From Xaviernesmea oryzae (GTDB taxonomy: Bacteria; Pseudomonadota; Alphaproteobacteria; Rhizobiales; Rhizobiaceae), in the NCBI RefSeq assembly GCF_900109605.1, contig NZ_FOAM01000011.1, positions 142,508-206,507 on the forward strand: a DNA stretch of 64,000 nt. Direction: 5' to 3'. Positions 8,402-19,200 of the stretch are shown in pieces. The notes beneath the pieces are model-generated. The model did not search any database. It worked only from the letters and a program-made list of their open reading frames with translations, and had not been told where the DNA came from. Within the stretch, counting starts at the first letter, position 1, and the number at the start of each line of letters is the position of its first letter. The position numbers and the translations under genes are program-made.

Positions 8402-8859
8402 CGTCCCTCCCAGACACCGCTCTTTCGGCTGTCACGCATGTGATATCGCTCGTTTGGCTGCCACGGATGTGTCGCGGCCAGCGACATCGTCAAGTCAGGG
8501 CCTGGAGCTGTCAAGAAAGCAGCGCGCTTGTTGCGAGTATTTGGTTTTGGATAGGCCAGAAATCGGGCTTTGCCTCCCGTTCATCCTATGTTCAAGATGA
8601 CAATCTTATGACAGTTTTATGAAATCCGCTGCGAACTCCAGAGGTTCGCGCGCTGTTCGACCCGTAGGGATTGTCATGTCTGCCGAACGGAGCATCGCTT
8701 TGCGATTCTGCGTCCGCGCCTGGCTGCGTCCGATCTGCCCGAAGGCGCAGAGGGCGGAGGCGAAGTGGATTTGCCGGCGGTCCTGACCGTCGATTTTTGA
8801 GTTCGATCGGCATGATCGGCTGCCGGTGGCGCCCATTATTCCGATTCGCAAGGACGGAG
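8402..8859. other. Divergent intergenic region, 458 bp
   Basis: This holds the promoters of the TolB-like gene (-) and the LTA-synthase-like gene (+). The Pho-box-like repeat at 8597-8614 is the only recognisable site. No convincing gene is seen; reading frames crossing it lack a ribosome-binding site. Confidence 0.6.
8597..8614 (-). promoter_or_regulatory. Pho-box-like PhoB binding site
   Basis: On the minus strand the sequence is CTGTCAT-AAGA-TTGTCAT, two 7-bp direct repeats with 4-bp spacing. This is one mismatch from the rhizobial PhoB consensus (CTGTCAT, N4, CTGTCAT). About 9 bp further along the minus strand a -10-like CATAGGAT occurs, pointing towards the TolB-like gene about 195 bp away. 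The LTA-synthase-like gene on the other side begins 246 bp away. PhoB control is inferred from the motif alone. Confidence 0.5.
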
Positions 8860-10818
8860 ATGGCATTGGCCAGCAGCGACACCGCGACCTCCCTGCCTGT
8901 CGGCCCCTTGAGCGAGACCGCCGATCTGCCTTGGCACGGCCGTCTTGGTCGCCTGCTGCCGCAGGGGCGGGCCGGTCTGTCCAGTCTGCTCCTGGTTCTG
9001 CTCCTGGTCGGAGCTGTCGAATGGATCACCCGTCGTTCCGGCACGGAAGCGCTCGCCTTTCTGCTCGATCCGCTGCGCCCAGGCCTGGCCACAGCCGGTC
9101 TGGTGATTCTGCTGGCGCTCAGCGTAGATGCATTGGCCGGGCGGCGCTATCTCGGTCTGCTGGTGCTTCTGCCGCTGGCATTGCTGCCCGCTTTCATCAG
9201 CCGGCAGAAACAGCTCTTTCTCTCCGATCCGCTCTATCCAGCCGATCTGCTTTTCGGTCGTCAGGTCATGGCGCTGATGCCGGTGCTGGTGCGCGACCGG
9301 CCGCTAATGGCCGCAGCCGTCGTCTTTGGTCTTCTGGCGCTTCTCGTTGGCCTTGCGCTGACGCTGCGGCTCTGTTGGCGGCGCTTTCCGGTGCTTTCCC
9401 TTCGCCAGCGGCTGAAACGGCTGGCCGTGGTACTGCCGATCATGGTCGCGCTTGTGCCCTTTCTCGATTATCACAATTATTTCTGGCTACGTGACCGGCT
9501 GCGCATCGTGCCGATCATGTGGGATCAGACAGAGAACTATCGGCACAATGGCTTCCTGATGGCTTTCGCGCTCAATGCGCCGATGGCCCGCGTCAGCGCG
9601 CCATCAGGCTATAGCGCCGAGGCGATCCACCGCATGGATCCGGGCCCGGTGCCCTTCGGCACCACCCACCGCACCAGCCCCGATGTGATCATGGTGATGA
9701 GCGAATCGCTCTTCGATCCCACGCGGCTGCCCAGGCTCCAGCTGAGCCCGGACCCTATGCCGACCATGCGGGCGCTGCAGTCGGGCCATGTCTTCTCGCC
9801 TGAATTTGGCGGCATGACCGCCAATGTCGAGTTCGAGGCGCTGACCGGCTTTTCCAATGCTTTCCTGCCTTACGGCAGCATTCCCTATCAGCAATATGTA
9901 CGCGAGAGCCTGCCGTCGCTTGCCGCCTTTTTCCGCGCGGAAGGCTATGTGGCGCGCGCCATCCATCCTTTCCAGCGCTGGTTCTGGAACCGCGAGACCG
10001 TCTATTCGGCTTTTGGCTTCGAGGAATTTCGCTCCGAAGAGCGGCTGCCGCCGCTCGACAAGCGTGGCCAGTTCGCTTCCGACGACGCGCTGATGGGCGA
10101 AATCATGCGCCAGGCCGATCTGCTGGACCGGCCCTTCTTCTTCTTCGCCGTCACGCTGCAGGGCCATGGCCCTTACGAGGCCGGACGCTATCCGACCGAG
10201 ACCGTCACCGTTACGGGCGATCTGCCGGACGCCGAGCGCGCGGCGCTGTCGACCTATGCGCAAGGCGTTCAGGAGGCGGACAAGGCATTGGCGCGGCTGA
10301 TCGACTGGGCCGAACAGCGCGATCGCGAGACGATCATCCTGCTCTTTGGCGACCATCTGCCGCCGCTCAACGCCGTCTATCCCGAAAGCGGCTTCATGCC
10401 CGATGTGACGGCGGCGCGCAAAGGCAAGCCGGCCGACATGGCGCTTCAGCACGAGACGCCGCTGATCCTCTGGTCGAACCGCACGGGCCCCGTGCGCGAT
10501 CTCGGCACCATAAGCCCTGCTTTGCTGCCCTACCATCTTTTGAAGGCCGGCGGGTTCGAACATCCCTTCTATACTGAGTTCCTCGGCAAGGTGGCAGCAC
10601 GCTATAGTGTGCTCGACCGACATCTGCTTCTCAACGCGCAGGGCAAAGCCGCACCCGACTGGCTGCAGGCGCGCAAGCTCGATCCGCTGCTGGCGGACTA
10701 CCGCATGCTTCAGCATGACATGCTGTTCGGCCGCCGCCATGGCTCGGATCCCTTCTTCCGGGGCGACGACCGGCTATTGGCCAACGAGGGACAGCATCCG
10801 GGGCGCTTTGGCGGCTGA
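8860..10818 (+). CDS. LTA synthase family membrane phosphoglycerol transferase-like protein
   Basis: A 652-residue inner-membrane protein with about five hydrophobic segments in residues 35-210 and a periplasmic alkaline-phosphatase-fold domain. The active-site block is PDVIMVMSESLFDP; EFGGMTANVEFEALTGFSNAFLPYGSIPYQ and LLFGDHLPPL supply further conserved metal and substrate residues. Relatives transfer phosphoglycerol from phosphatidylglycerol to periplasmic glucans (OpgB, CgmB) or make lipoteichoic acid. In rhizobia a role in decorating cyclic glucan or another envelope glycan is likely but not proven. The ATG at 8860 is chosen because AAGGA lies 5 nt upstream; a longer frame from 8671 would add a low-complexity basic stretch. 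Confidence 0.82.
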   Translation: MALASSDTATSLPVGPLSETADLPWHGRLGRLLPQGRAGLSSLLLVLLLVGAVEWITRRSGTEALAFLLDPLRPGLATAGLVILLALSVDALAGRRYLGLLVLLPLALLPAFISRQKQLFLSDPLYPADLLFGRQVMALMPVLVRDRPLMAAAVVFGLLALLVGLALTLRLCWRRFPVLSLRQRLKRLAVVLPIMVALVPFLDYHNYFWLRDRLRIVPIMWDQTENYRHNGFLMAFALNAPMARVSAPSGYSAEAIHRMDPGPVPFGTTHRTSPDVIMVMSESLFDPTRLPRLQLSPDPMPTMRALQSGHVFSPEFGGMTANVEFEALTGFSNAFLPYGSIPYQQYVRESLPSLAAFFRAEGYVARAIHPFQRWFWNRETVYSAFGFEEFRSEERLPPLDKRGQFASDDALMGEIMRQADLLDRPFFFFAVTLQGHGPYEAGRYPTETVTVTGDLPDAERAALSTYAQGVQEADKALARLIDWAEQRDRETIILLFGDHLPPLNAVYPESGFMPDVTAARKGKPADMALQHETPLILWSNRTGPVRDLGTISPALLPYHLLKAGGFEHPFYTEFLGKVAARYSVLDRHLLLNAQGKAAPDWLQARKLDPLLADYRMLQHDMLFGRRHGSDPFFRGDDRLLANEGQHPGRFGG

Positions 10819-10898
10819 GGGGAACGAGCCATCTTGCCAAATGGCGGCATCAGGCGGAAAAGCAGGGCCGTTCCTGGAAGAAGAAGGTCCCGCAACCG

Positions 10899-11462
10899 AT
10901 GGTGCATCTCGACGAAACCGCCAAGCGTCTGTTTGGCAAGCCATTGGAGGCACTCGGCAATGCCGAGCGCCGGGTGCTGCACAAGGCCAAGACCCGCCAG
11001 CCGGTTTCCGAGGATCTCAATGTCACATTCGAAGCCCAGCAATCGTTCGGCGACCAGCTGGCCGACAGCATTGCCCGGATCGGTGGCTCTTGGACTTTCA
11101 TCATCAGCTTCCTCTTGTTCCTGGCGGTCTGGGCCTTTGCCAACACGGTGCTTTTGACGCGCGACGCCTTCGATCCCTACCCCTTCATCTTTCTCAACCT
11201 GGTCCTCTCCATGGTGGCCGCGATCCAGGCGCCGATCATCATGATGTCACAGAACCGGCAGGCAACGCGCGACCGGCTGGATGCGAGCAAGGATTATGAG
11301 GTGAACCTGCGCTCGGAGATCGAGCTCATCTCCCTGCACAACAAGGTCGATACGATCCTGATCGCTGAAATCGCCAAGCTCCAGAACGAAGTCGCGCGCC
11401 TGCACGCGCGGCTCGACCGGGCGGGCGAGGCCGAGCCTGAAACGAGCGCGTCCGAAACCTGA
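10899..11462 (+). CDS. DUF1003 family membrane protein
   Basis: A 187-residue protein with two transmembrane helices (IGGSWTFIISFLLFLAVWAF about 62-81 and PYPFIFLNLVLSMVAAIQAP about 92-112) followed by the conserved QNRQATRDRLDASKDYEVNLRSE block. A helical C-terminus (LHNKVDTILIAEIAKLQNEV) follows. This is the DUF1003 architecture, whose function is unknown. It starts 80 bp after the LTA-synthase-like gene on the same strand, so the two could be cotranscribed. Confidence 0.85.
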   Translation: MVHLDETAKRLFGKPLEALGNAERRVLHKAKTRQPVSEDLNVTFEAQQSFGDQLADSIARIGGSWTFIISFLLFLAVWAFANTVLLTRDAFDPYPFIFLNLVLSMVAAIQAPIIMMSQNRQATRDRLDASKDYEVNLRSEIELISLHNKVDTILIAEIAKLQNEVARLHARLDRAGEAEPETSASET

Positions 11463-11692
11463 CCGCGCCGTCGACCCGGAGTTGGCGAAGCGATGCCGTG
11501 GCGCAAATGCACAAAGTTTAAAAAAAGCTTACCGAATGCGGGGCTTCGGCGCTTTCCGCCTTGTGTTGGCGGGCGGGCTTGCTACCGGTGGAAGAAGAGA
11601 AGATTCGGCCGCGGACGCGGCGGCAGACGCGGACCTTTCCGTTTCGGCCACGCGTCCTATGTTGCAGGCGATCGAACAGGGTTTGGAAGCGA

Positions 11693-12307
11693 ATGACGGT
11701 TCTGCGTGGGCGGATGACGAAGCGGATGCGGCTGGCAAGAACCGGCATGCTGGCGGCCATAGGGCTGGCCTTGGTGGGTTGCGGCACACAGGCGAAGAAC
11801 GATACGTTCAGCCTCTCCTCAATGCCCAGGATCGAAGGACCGGCCTCGACCCATCGGCAGATCCTCGTGCCGGAGCCGACCGCAATCAAGGCGATCGACA
11901 GCGAGAATATCGTTGTCCGGCTCAAGGACTCCGAACTGCAATATCTCGCCCAGTCACAATGGAGCGACCGCCTGCCGCGCCTTGTTCAGGCCAAGCTGGT
12001 GCAGGCTTTCGAGAATACCGGAAAGGTCGGCGGCGTCGGCAAGCCGGGCGAGGGGCTGGCGATCGATTATCAGGTCGTGACCGAAATTCGCAGTTTCGAG
12101 GTCAATACCGTCAGCGGCGACAGCGCGACGGTCGAAATCTTCGCCAAGATCGTCAATGACCGCAACGGCACGGTGCGCGCGCAAAAATCCTTCCGCGCTG
12201 TCATGCCCGCCCGTGGCAGCGGCCGCCCCGCGCTCATCGGGGCGCTCGACGCCGCCTTCGCCAAGGTCGCTGCCGATATTGTCAGCTGGACCTTGGTCTC
12301 GATCTGA
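11693..12307 (+). CDS. ABC-type transport auxiliary lipoprotein (PqiC/YmbA-like)
   Basis: A 204-residue lipoprotein. The signal sequence ends in the lipobox LALVGC at about residues 22-27, after which the mature part carries NDTFSLSS and the QILVPEPTAIKAIDSENIVVRL region typical of the ABC transport auxiliary component family. These proteins bridge MCE-type transporters and the outer membrane in lipid or solvent transport. The ATG at 11693 follows GGAAG; 11714 is an alternative start. No MlaE, MlaF or MlaD partner gene is adjacent, so it is an orphan here. Confidence 0.8.
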   Translation: MTVLRGRMTKRMRLARTGMLAAIGLALVGCGTQAKNDTFSLSSMPRIEGPASTHRQILVPEPTAIKAIDSENIVVRLKDSELQYLAQSQWSDRLPRLVQAKLVQAFENTGKVGGVGKPGEGLAIDYQVVTEIRSFEVNTVSGDSATVEIFAKIVNDRNGTVRAQKSFRAVMPARGSGRPALIGALDAAFAKVAADIVSWTLVSI

Positions 12308-12538
12308 TCGAACAGGCTTGTCCTGGTTATTCGGTGTGGCGTGAGGGCTGCACCGACAGGCGAGCCCGAAGGTCGGTCATGCCCGACCGCATTCCGCCCT
12401 AGCAATTTAACCGCTTCGGTCCCAGAACTGGCCCGTACCCACGCGAGCGCAGGTGCGGACCAAAAATCTTTTGCGCCTTGTATTCCCCTAAGGCTGCCTA
12501 TGGCGGACCGCCGGCCTCGGAAGGCCGGTGATGCCGCG

Positions 12539-12817
12539 TCAATGCGTGCCGGTCTGTGTCAGCGCAATCTGGTTGACCACCTCATCCACGCCCTCGACCC
12601 GCCGCGCGATTTCCTCGGCTTGGGCGATCTCTTTCTGGCTGCCGGCAAGCCCGCCGAGCGTCACGCCGTTGCCATGGGAAATCACGCTGATGCCCGTTGC
12701 ATCAAGCGCATGATCAGCAGCCAGCGCATCCGCCACACGGCTTTCCAGCGCCGCCACACCATTGGCTGCCTGTTCTTTCGCCGGGGCCTCGTGGAACATT
12801 CTTTCCTTATAGACCAT
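12539..12817 (-). CDS. BON domain protein
   Basis: A 92-residue protein with one BON domain: VAALESRVADALAADHALDATGISV, then GNGVTLGGLAGSQKEIAQAEEIARRVEGVDEVVNQI, matching the alpha/beta fold and the conserved central glycine. BON domains bind phospholipid or other interfaces and are often found in envelope-stress proteins; no signal peptide is visible here. AGGAGG lies 8 nt before the ATG at 12817, which favours this start over the upstream ATG at 12835. Specific role unknown. Confidence 0.85.
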   Translation of the reverse strand: MVYKERMFHEAPAKEQAANGVAALESRVADALAADHALDATGISVISHGNGVTLGGLAGSQKEIAQAEEIARRVEGVDEVVNQIALTQTGTH

Positions 12818-13132
12818 CGCTTCATCCTCCTGCATCGTCGCGCGCGGCTCGTTAATTGCCGGCTTTCTATCCTCTTGATAATGCTGAAAGGGGCGCTTTG
12901 GTTCAGGCCAAGCGGTGTTGCTTTCCCCAATTTCCCTGCAAGCCGGCCAAACCGGGTGCTGTACAGAGGCGCGTCAGATCATCGACGTGACAAGCGCGAA
13001 TGATCAGGGACAACCGTCCTTGCCTTGAAACAGAATGCGGGAAATCACCACGCGCCCATCGGCAGCAAACCTCCGTGATCCGCAGATGTTACCGCCGACG
13101 GTCAGCAATCCGCTGCCACGATTTCTCCCCAT
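12818..13132. other. Intergenic stretch upstream of the BON gene
   Basis: About 315 bp between the BON gene start and the terminator shared with the giant coiled-coil gene. It must contain the BON gene promoter. I see no other supportable gene or site in it. Confidence 0.5.
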
Positions 13133-13170
13133 AAAAGAGCCCGCGCCGGTTTCCCGACGCGGGCTCTTTT
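13133..13170. terminator. Strong bidirectional intrinsic terminator
   Basis: AAAAGAGCCCGCG and CGCGGGCTCTTTT form a perfect 13-bp stem with a 12-nt loop, with A- and T-runs on both flanks so that it works in either direction. It lies 38 bp beyond the stop codon of the 2877-residue protein gene. Confidence 0.9.
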
Positions 13171-13208
13171 GATCGTCAGTGCTGCCGAGCGGCGCCCGTG
13201 GGCGGGCC

Positions 13209-16200
13209 TTAGCTGAAGCGGCCGGCGGCGTGGGCAAGCATGGTGTAGACCTTGCCGGTATCCGACGTCAAATAGGTCTGCGTCATCGTCCGGTCGCGGT
13301 CGTTGCGGGCCACGTCGGAGAGCAGGCGCTCGAAATCGGCGATATAGCGATCGACGGCCGTGCGGAATTCCGGCTCGCGGTCATATTTGCGCTTGATCTC
13401 GTCAAAGGTCTGCTGGCCCTTCAGCGTGTAGAGACGGCGGGTAAAGACGTCCCGCTCTCCCCGCTGATAACGGCGCCACAGATCGATCGATGCTTCATGG
13501 TCGATTGCGCGGGCAATATCGACCGAGAGCGAGTTCAGCGACTCCATGACATGGCGTGGATTGCGGCTTTCCGGCTGGGCCCGCTGCGGTTCGGCCATGC
13601 GCGGCGCCTGGCTATCCTGGCCTGCATCCTCGCGAGAGGCGGCACGCAGGAGGTCACGCATCCAGCCGCTGCCAACCTGCGAAGGCTCGTCCACCGGGGC
13701 GGACTGGCGGGAATCAAGACCCAGGCTGCCCCGCAGGAAGTCGGGGTCGACGCTGTCGCGACGCGGCGCCGGGGCGGGCTGCTGCGCACGGCCGGCCGGC
13801 TGTGCAGTGGTTGCCTGGCGCTGGCTGCCGCGTGGGTCGACCTGTCGTTGTGCAGGCTCAGAGGCGACGGTGCTGGTGCGACGGGCCGGTTCGGCCGGCG
13901 GCTCTGCGCGGGTGCGCGCCTCCGGCGCCGGGCTTGCCGCCCGCTGTTGCGGCGGCGCGACCGAATAGGCCGGCGACGGCGCATAGGCTTGCGGTGCCTG
14001 TGGCGCATAGGCCTGCTGGGCCTGTGGTGCCGGTGCCGCGATCTGCTGGGCTGCAGGGCGTAGCGCAGCCTGAAGCGCGGCCGAGGCGGACGAGGCCGCG
14101 CCACGCGGCAGGCCGACTTCGAGCTGTGCAGAGGAGCGGCCGATGATATCGGACAGTTCCTGCAGCGCCTTGATCTGCTCGCTGACGGCACGGCGCATGG
14201 CGCTGGCGCTTTCCTTGGCCTCTTCCGGAAGGTCGAAGGCCCCGCGGCGCAGCTCGTCGCGCGTGGCATCGAGCTCGTGACGGATGTCTGCGGCCGACCG
14301 GCGCAGCTCGTCGGACGCATCGGCGAAGCGGCCGACCGCCTCTTCCATCGCATGGCGCAGCGCATCGGTGGAGGCAAGCGCATGGCGCTCGGCGTCGGTC
14401 AACGTGCCGCGCACCTGATCATAGGCCTGGCTGACGGCGCCGGTGAGATGGCCGGCAAACTGCGTCGCACGGCCTTCGGCCCGGGCGAAGAGATCCTCGA
14501 CCGAAGAGCCGGCTTCCGCACCGGCCTGGGCCATCTGCTGGCGCAGCGTGTCGGCGGCATGGGTGGCGCGCTGTTCGGTTTCCGAAAGCATGCGTCCGAC
14601 ATCGCCGAAGGCGGTGTGGATGCCGTCCCGCAGGTTCTGCGCAACTTCGCCCGAGCGCTGTTCTGCCCGTTCGAAAGCGCCGTTCACGAAGCCTTCGACC
14701 GCACGCATGGTCGTCTGGATCTCGTCCGACCGGTTCACAAGCCCCTCGGACAGGGTGCGCAAGGCATCCTGGCGTTCGTTGAGCGTGCTGGCGAGATTGG
14801 ACTGCGCAGCGCCGAGCAGTTCGGAGGCCTGCGAGAGAACCTGCGCCTGCTGGTCGAATTGCTGGGCGATGCCGCCAAAGCGCGACAGTGCCCCGGTCGA
14901 GACATCGGCGAGGCGGCCGATCTTGTCGTCTACCAGATGAATGGCGGCGGAGAGAACCCCGGCCGTCCGCTCGGTGGTGGCCGCGACGTTTTCACGCGTC
15001 GCGCCGAGCTTCTCGTCGATTTCGGCAAGACGGGCGGTCGATTGTTCGAGCACGGAGCCGATCGCCGCATTGTTGGCCGACAGGCGCTCGATGAGGCCTG
15101 CGGCGGCGGTCTGCAGCCGGCCTTCCATATTGCGCAGCGATTCCGCCGTGCCTTCGGCGCGGCCAACAAGCGCATTGATCGTCTCGTCGGTGCGCGTGGT
15201 GATGGCATCGACCATGGCTACGCTTTCGCTGCGCAGCCGCTGGGCCGATTGCTCGGCGGCGGCGGCAAGCTGCTCGGCGGCTTCGCGGCCTGTCGCGGCA
15301 TAGCGCTCGACCATGGGCGCAGCCTGCTGTTCGATCAGACGCGCCAGCTCGGCCGTACGGCCCGACAGCAGGGAGTTGATGTCGCGGGTGCGTTCGTCCA
15401 GCGTCGTGCGGATCGTGTCGCCCCGTGCGGCCAGCGCCTTTTCGGCCTCGGTCATCGAGCGTTCGAACTGCGTGCTCTGGTCGGCCAGCTGGTTCTGGGC
15501 GGCGGCGGCACGGCGCATCGCGCTGTCGGTGGCTTCCGCCACCGAGCGGGCGAGCTCGGCGCTGCGGATTGCCGCCGAAGCCGCGGTGTTGTCGAGCCCC
15601 TGCTGGAACTCGGCCTGGCGTGCCGCCAGTGCTGCGGCGAAATCCTCGCCGGTACGGGCCAGCTGCTCGGCCGAGCGCTGCGTTTCGTCGTCAAGCTGGC
15701 GGGAGACATCGCCCACGGCGCCGCGCAGGCTGCCGACGAACTCCGAGGCCTTGCCCTCGATGGTGCGGCTGACCGCGTCGAGGCCGACATGGAGCGCGCG
15801 ATCCATCGTTTCCAGCCGCTCGTCGATGCGCGCGGTCTGTGCTTCGGCAACCGACGCGATGCGATCGGCGGCTTCGGCGCTGGCGCGGTCGATCCGCTCG
15901 CCATGAAGCGCCATGGCATCGCTGACGCGGCCGGTCGCCAGATCGCCCATCCGGCCGAGTTCGGTCGAATGCTGTGCCAGACTGTCGGAGATCCGGTTGA
16001 CGACGGTCTCGCTGGTGCGATCCACCGTTTCCATTCCCCCCTGCAGCGTTTCCACCACACGACCTGCGGCCTGCTGGCCAGCGAGGTCGAGCGCGTCGAT
16101 CGATCCGGCGACGGTGTCGCTAATGTCTCGACCGGCGCGGTCCAGCAGACCGGCGACGCCGGTGACGCTGTCATGAATGCGGCTTTCGAGACCAGACAGG

Positions 16201-19200
16201 GTCGTTTCGACACGCTGCCCGGTTTCATCCAGACGGGTGTTGATGCCGGCTGCAGAGGCGTCCATGCGGGCGCTGAGCAGTTCCGTGGCGCGGCCGATCT
16301 CGCCGGCCGTCTCGCCCAGCCGCTGTGCGACTTGGCCGACGCTCGAGCGCAGGCGCTCGTCCAGCGCCTCGGCGCTCGTCTCGATCACCTCGCGCAGCTG
16401 GTCCTGGCGCTGTTCGAGCGACATGTCCAGCATGCTGCCGCTTGCGGCCAGCGTCGTGGCCATGGAGGTCGTCTGTTCCTCGAAATTCTCCGACAGGCGG
16501 CTGGTGCTTTCCGCCACCACGGCCTCGAAGGCGCGCACGCCGCTGTCGAAGGCGCCGCGAATGCGTTCATCGGCCCCATCGAGACGCGCGACGACATCGT
16601 TCGAGCGCGCCGTCAGCGTCTGGCCGATCTCGGCCGAGCGGCTGGCGAGCGCCATCGTCAGCTCGTTGGTCTGGCTTGCAAGCGCGGACACGGCGTCGCC
16701 GGAGGCATCGGACAGGCTGCGGGCCGTGTCCTCGATCTGCCGGCTCATCTGCGACGCGATGCCCGATGTCCGGTTCTCCATATCGGAGGCGATGGTCGAT
16801 ACGCGGCTCGTCATGTCCTGGGCAATGCCGGAAACACGTTCGCTCAGCGTCCGGTCGATTTCGCCGACATGATCGGTGAGGGTTTCGGCGATGGTCGCCG
16901 CGCGCAGCGACATCGTATCCGCCAGTTCCTCGCCAGTGCTTGCCAGCCTTTCGACCATATCGCCGGCCCGCGCGGTGATGGTGCCGCTGATCTCGGCCGT
17001 ATGGTGCGCGAGAACGCCGTTGAGAACGGCGGCCTGGCTGGCCACGGTGTCGCGCAACACGCGGCCGCCGGCGGTCATGCTCTGCTCCAGCCGCTCGGCG
17101 CTGCCGTTGACGGCCTGCTCGAGATCGGCGGTCGAGCGCGCCAGGGCGCCGGTGATGGCGTCCGTCCGCGTAGTCAGCAGGCTATCGAGACGCTCGCTCT
17201 GCTCGCCAAAGCTGCGCTCCAGGCTTTCGGCCTTGCCGGCAAAGACGCCATCGAGCGTTTCAGCGGACTGGCCGACAGCGGAGGACAGCGCCTGCGTGCG
17301 GCTGGCAAGCACGGCGTCGATCTGCCGGCTGTTGTGATCGAGCAGGGTGCCGGTGTCGTTGATGAGGCCAGCCAGGCGCATGGCTCGCTGGTCCAGGGCA
17401 CCTTCGACGCGCGCGGCCGATTCCGCCAGGCTGTCATGGTGACGGTTGAACAGCGCGTCGATGCGGCCGGCGCCACCTTCCAGCGCTTCTTCCATCTGCT
17501 GCGTCGAGAGAGCCAGCACGCCAGAGAGCGAGCCGGTCTGCTCCTCGAGCACCTTGCCAAGACGTTCGAAGCGATCTGCGCCGGCTTCGATCGTCTGGTC
17601 GATCTGGTCGGCCGAGAGCGCCAGCATGCCCGAAAGCGTGCCGGTGCGGTCTTCAAGAACCTCCGCCAGCTGATCGCCGGCCGCGCGCAGGCTCGTTTCG
17701 ACGGTCTGGGTGGCGTTGGACAGCGTTTCCGCATGGCGCGAGAGCATGCCGTCGAGCCGCTCGGTGTTGCCGGACAGCGTGGCGTCGATGGATGCGACGG
17801 AGCCGTCGAGGATACCGGAGAGCGCCTGGGTGCGGGCCTCCAGCGTGCCATCCAGCCGTGCTGCCGTATCGCCCAAGGCGCCTTCGATCGTCTGGGTGGT
17901 GTCGGAAAGCATCTGTGCATGCCGGTTGACGAGCCCGCCCAGGCGTTCGCCATGGCTTTCCAGCGTGTCTTCCACCTGCTGCGCCGAGAGCGCCAGCACG
18001 CCCGACAGCGTGCCGGTGCGATCTTCCATCATCTGGCCGAGCTGGTCGGCGCTCTCGCGCAGGCTGCCTTCGATGGTGGCGGTGGCATCGGCCAGCGTTT
18101 CGCCGTGGCGGTTGAGCAGCGTGTCGAGTGCGGCTGTGCGATCGTCGATCGTGCTTTCAAGCGACTGGGTGGACAGCGCCAGCACCCCGGAGAGCGTACC
18201 GGTGCGTTCTTCCAGAAGAGCGGCCAGGCGATCGACTTCGCTGGTGAGGCTGGTCTCGATCGTCTGCGTGCCGCTGGTCAGAAGGGTCTCGTGGCGGCCG
18301 ACCAGGCTGCCCAGGCGCTCGGCATGGTCGTCGAGTGTCTGCTCGATCGATGCGGTGGACAGGGCCATGACGCCCGAAAGCGCACCGGTGCGGTCTTCGA
18401 TCAGGCGCCCGAGATCGTCGGCGGACTGGCGCAGGCTGCCCTCGATAGTCTCGGTCGCGCTGGCGGCAAGCCGCTCGTGGCGCTCGACGGCTTCGCTCAG
18501 GCGCGCGGCATGGCCGTCGAGCGTTTCCTCGATATGCTGGGCGGAGAGCGCCAGCACGCCGGAGACCGCGCCCGTGCGGTCCTCCATCATCTGGCCGAGC
18601 TCGGTCGCGGTGTCGCGCAAGCTTCCTTCGATCGCGTCCGTCGCGCCGGAGAGCGAGGTGCCGATCCGTTCGGAGTGGGTTGCCATGATCGCGTCGAGGC
18701 GGTTCGCGCCTTCTGCGATCGAGCTGTCGATGGCCTGGCTGCGCTCGTCCAGCAGGCTGGACAGCGTGCCCGTGTGGCGGCCAAGCAGGCCGTCGAATTC
18801 GCCGGTGGCCGATGTCAGGCGTTCGTCGAGCGCGCGTGTGCCAGCCGAGAGCGACCCATCGACAACGGCACCGGCTGCGGCAATCGCGTCCCGGGCGGCT
18901 TCGGCGGAGCGGGCAACACGGTCTTCGAAGCTCGCTTCGGTCGCGGTCAACATCTCGCCATGGCGTGCGAACAGGCTGTCCAGCCGCTCGGCATTGCCAT
19001 CCAGCGTCTGCTCGATCGATGCGGCGGACAGTGCCAGCATGCCGGAGAGGGCGCCCGTGCGATCTTCCACCAGACGGCCAAGCTCCGCGCTGCTCGTCTG
19101 CAGCGTGCTTTCGAAGGCCTGGCGACCCGTCGACAGCGTCGTGCCGATCTTTTCGCCATGGGAGGCCAGAAGGCCGTCAAACCGCTCGGCGCTGCTTTCC

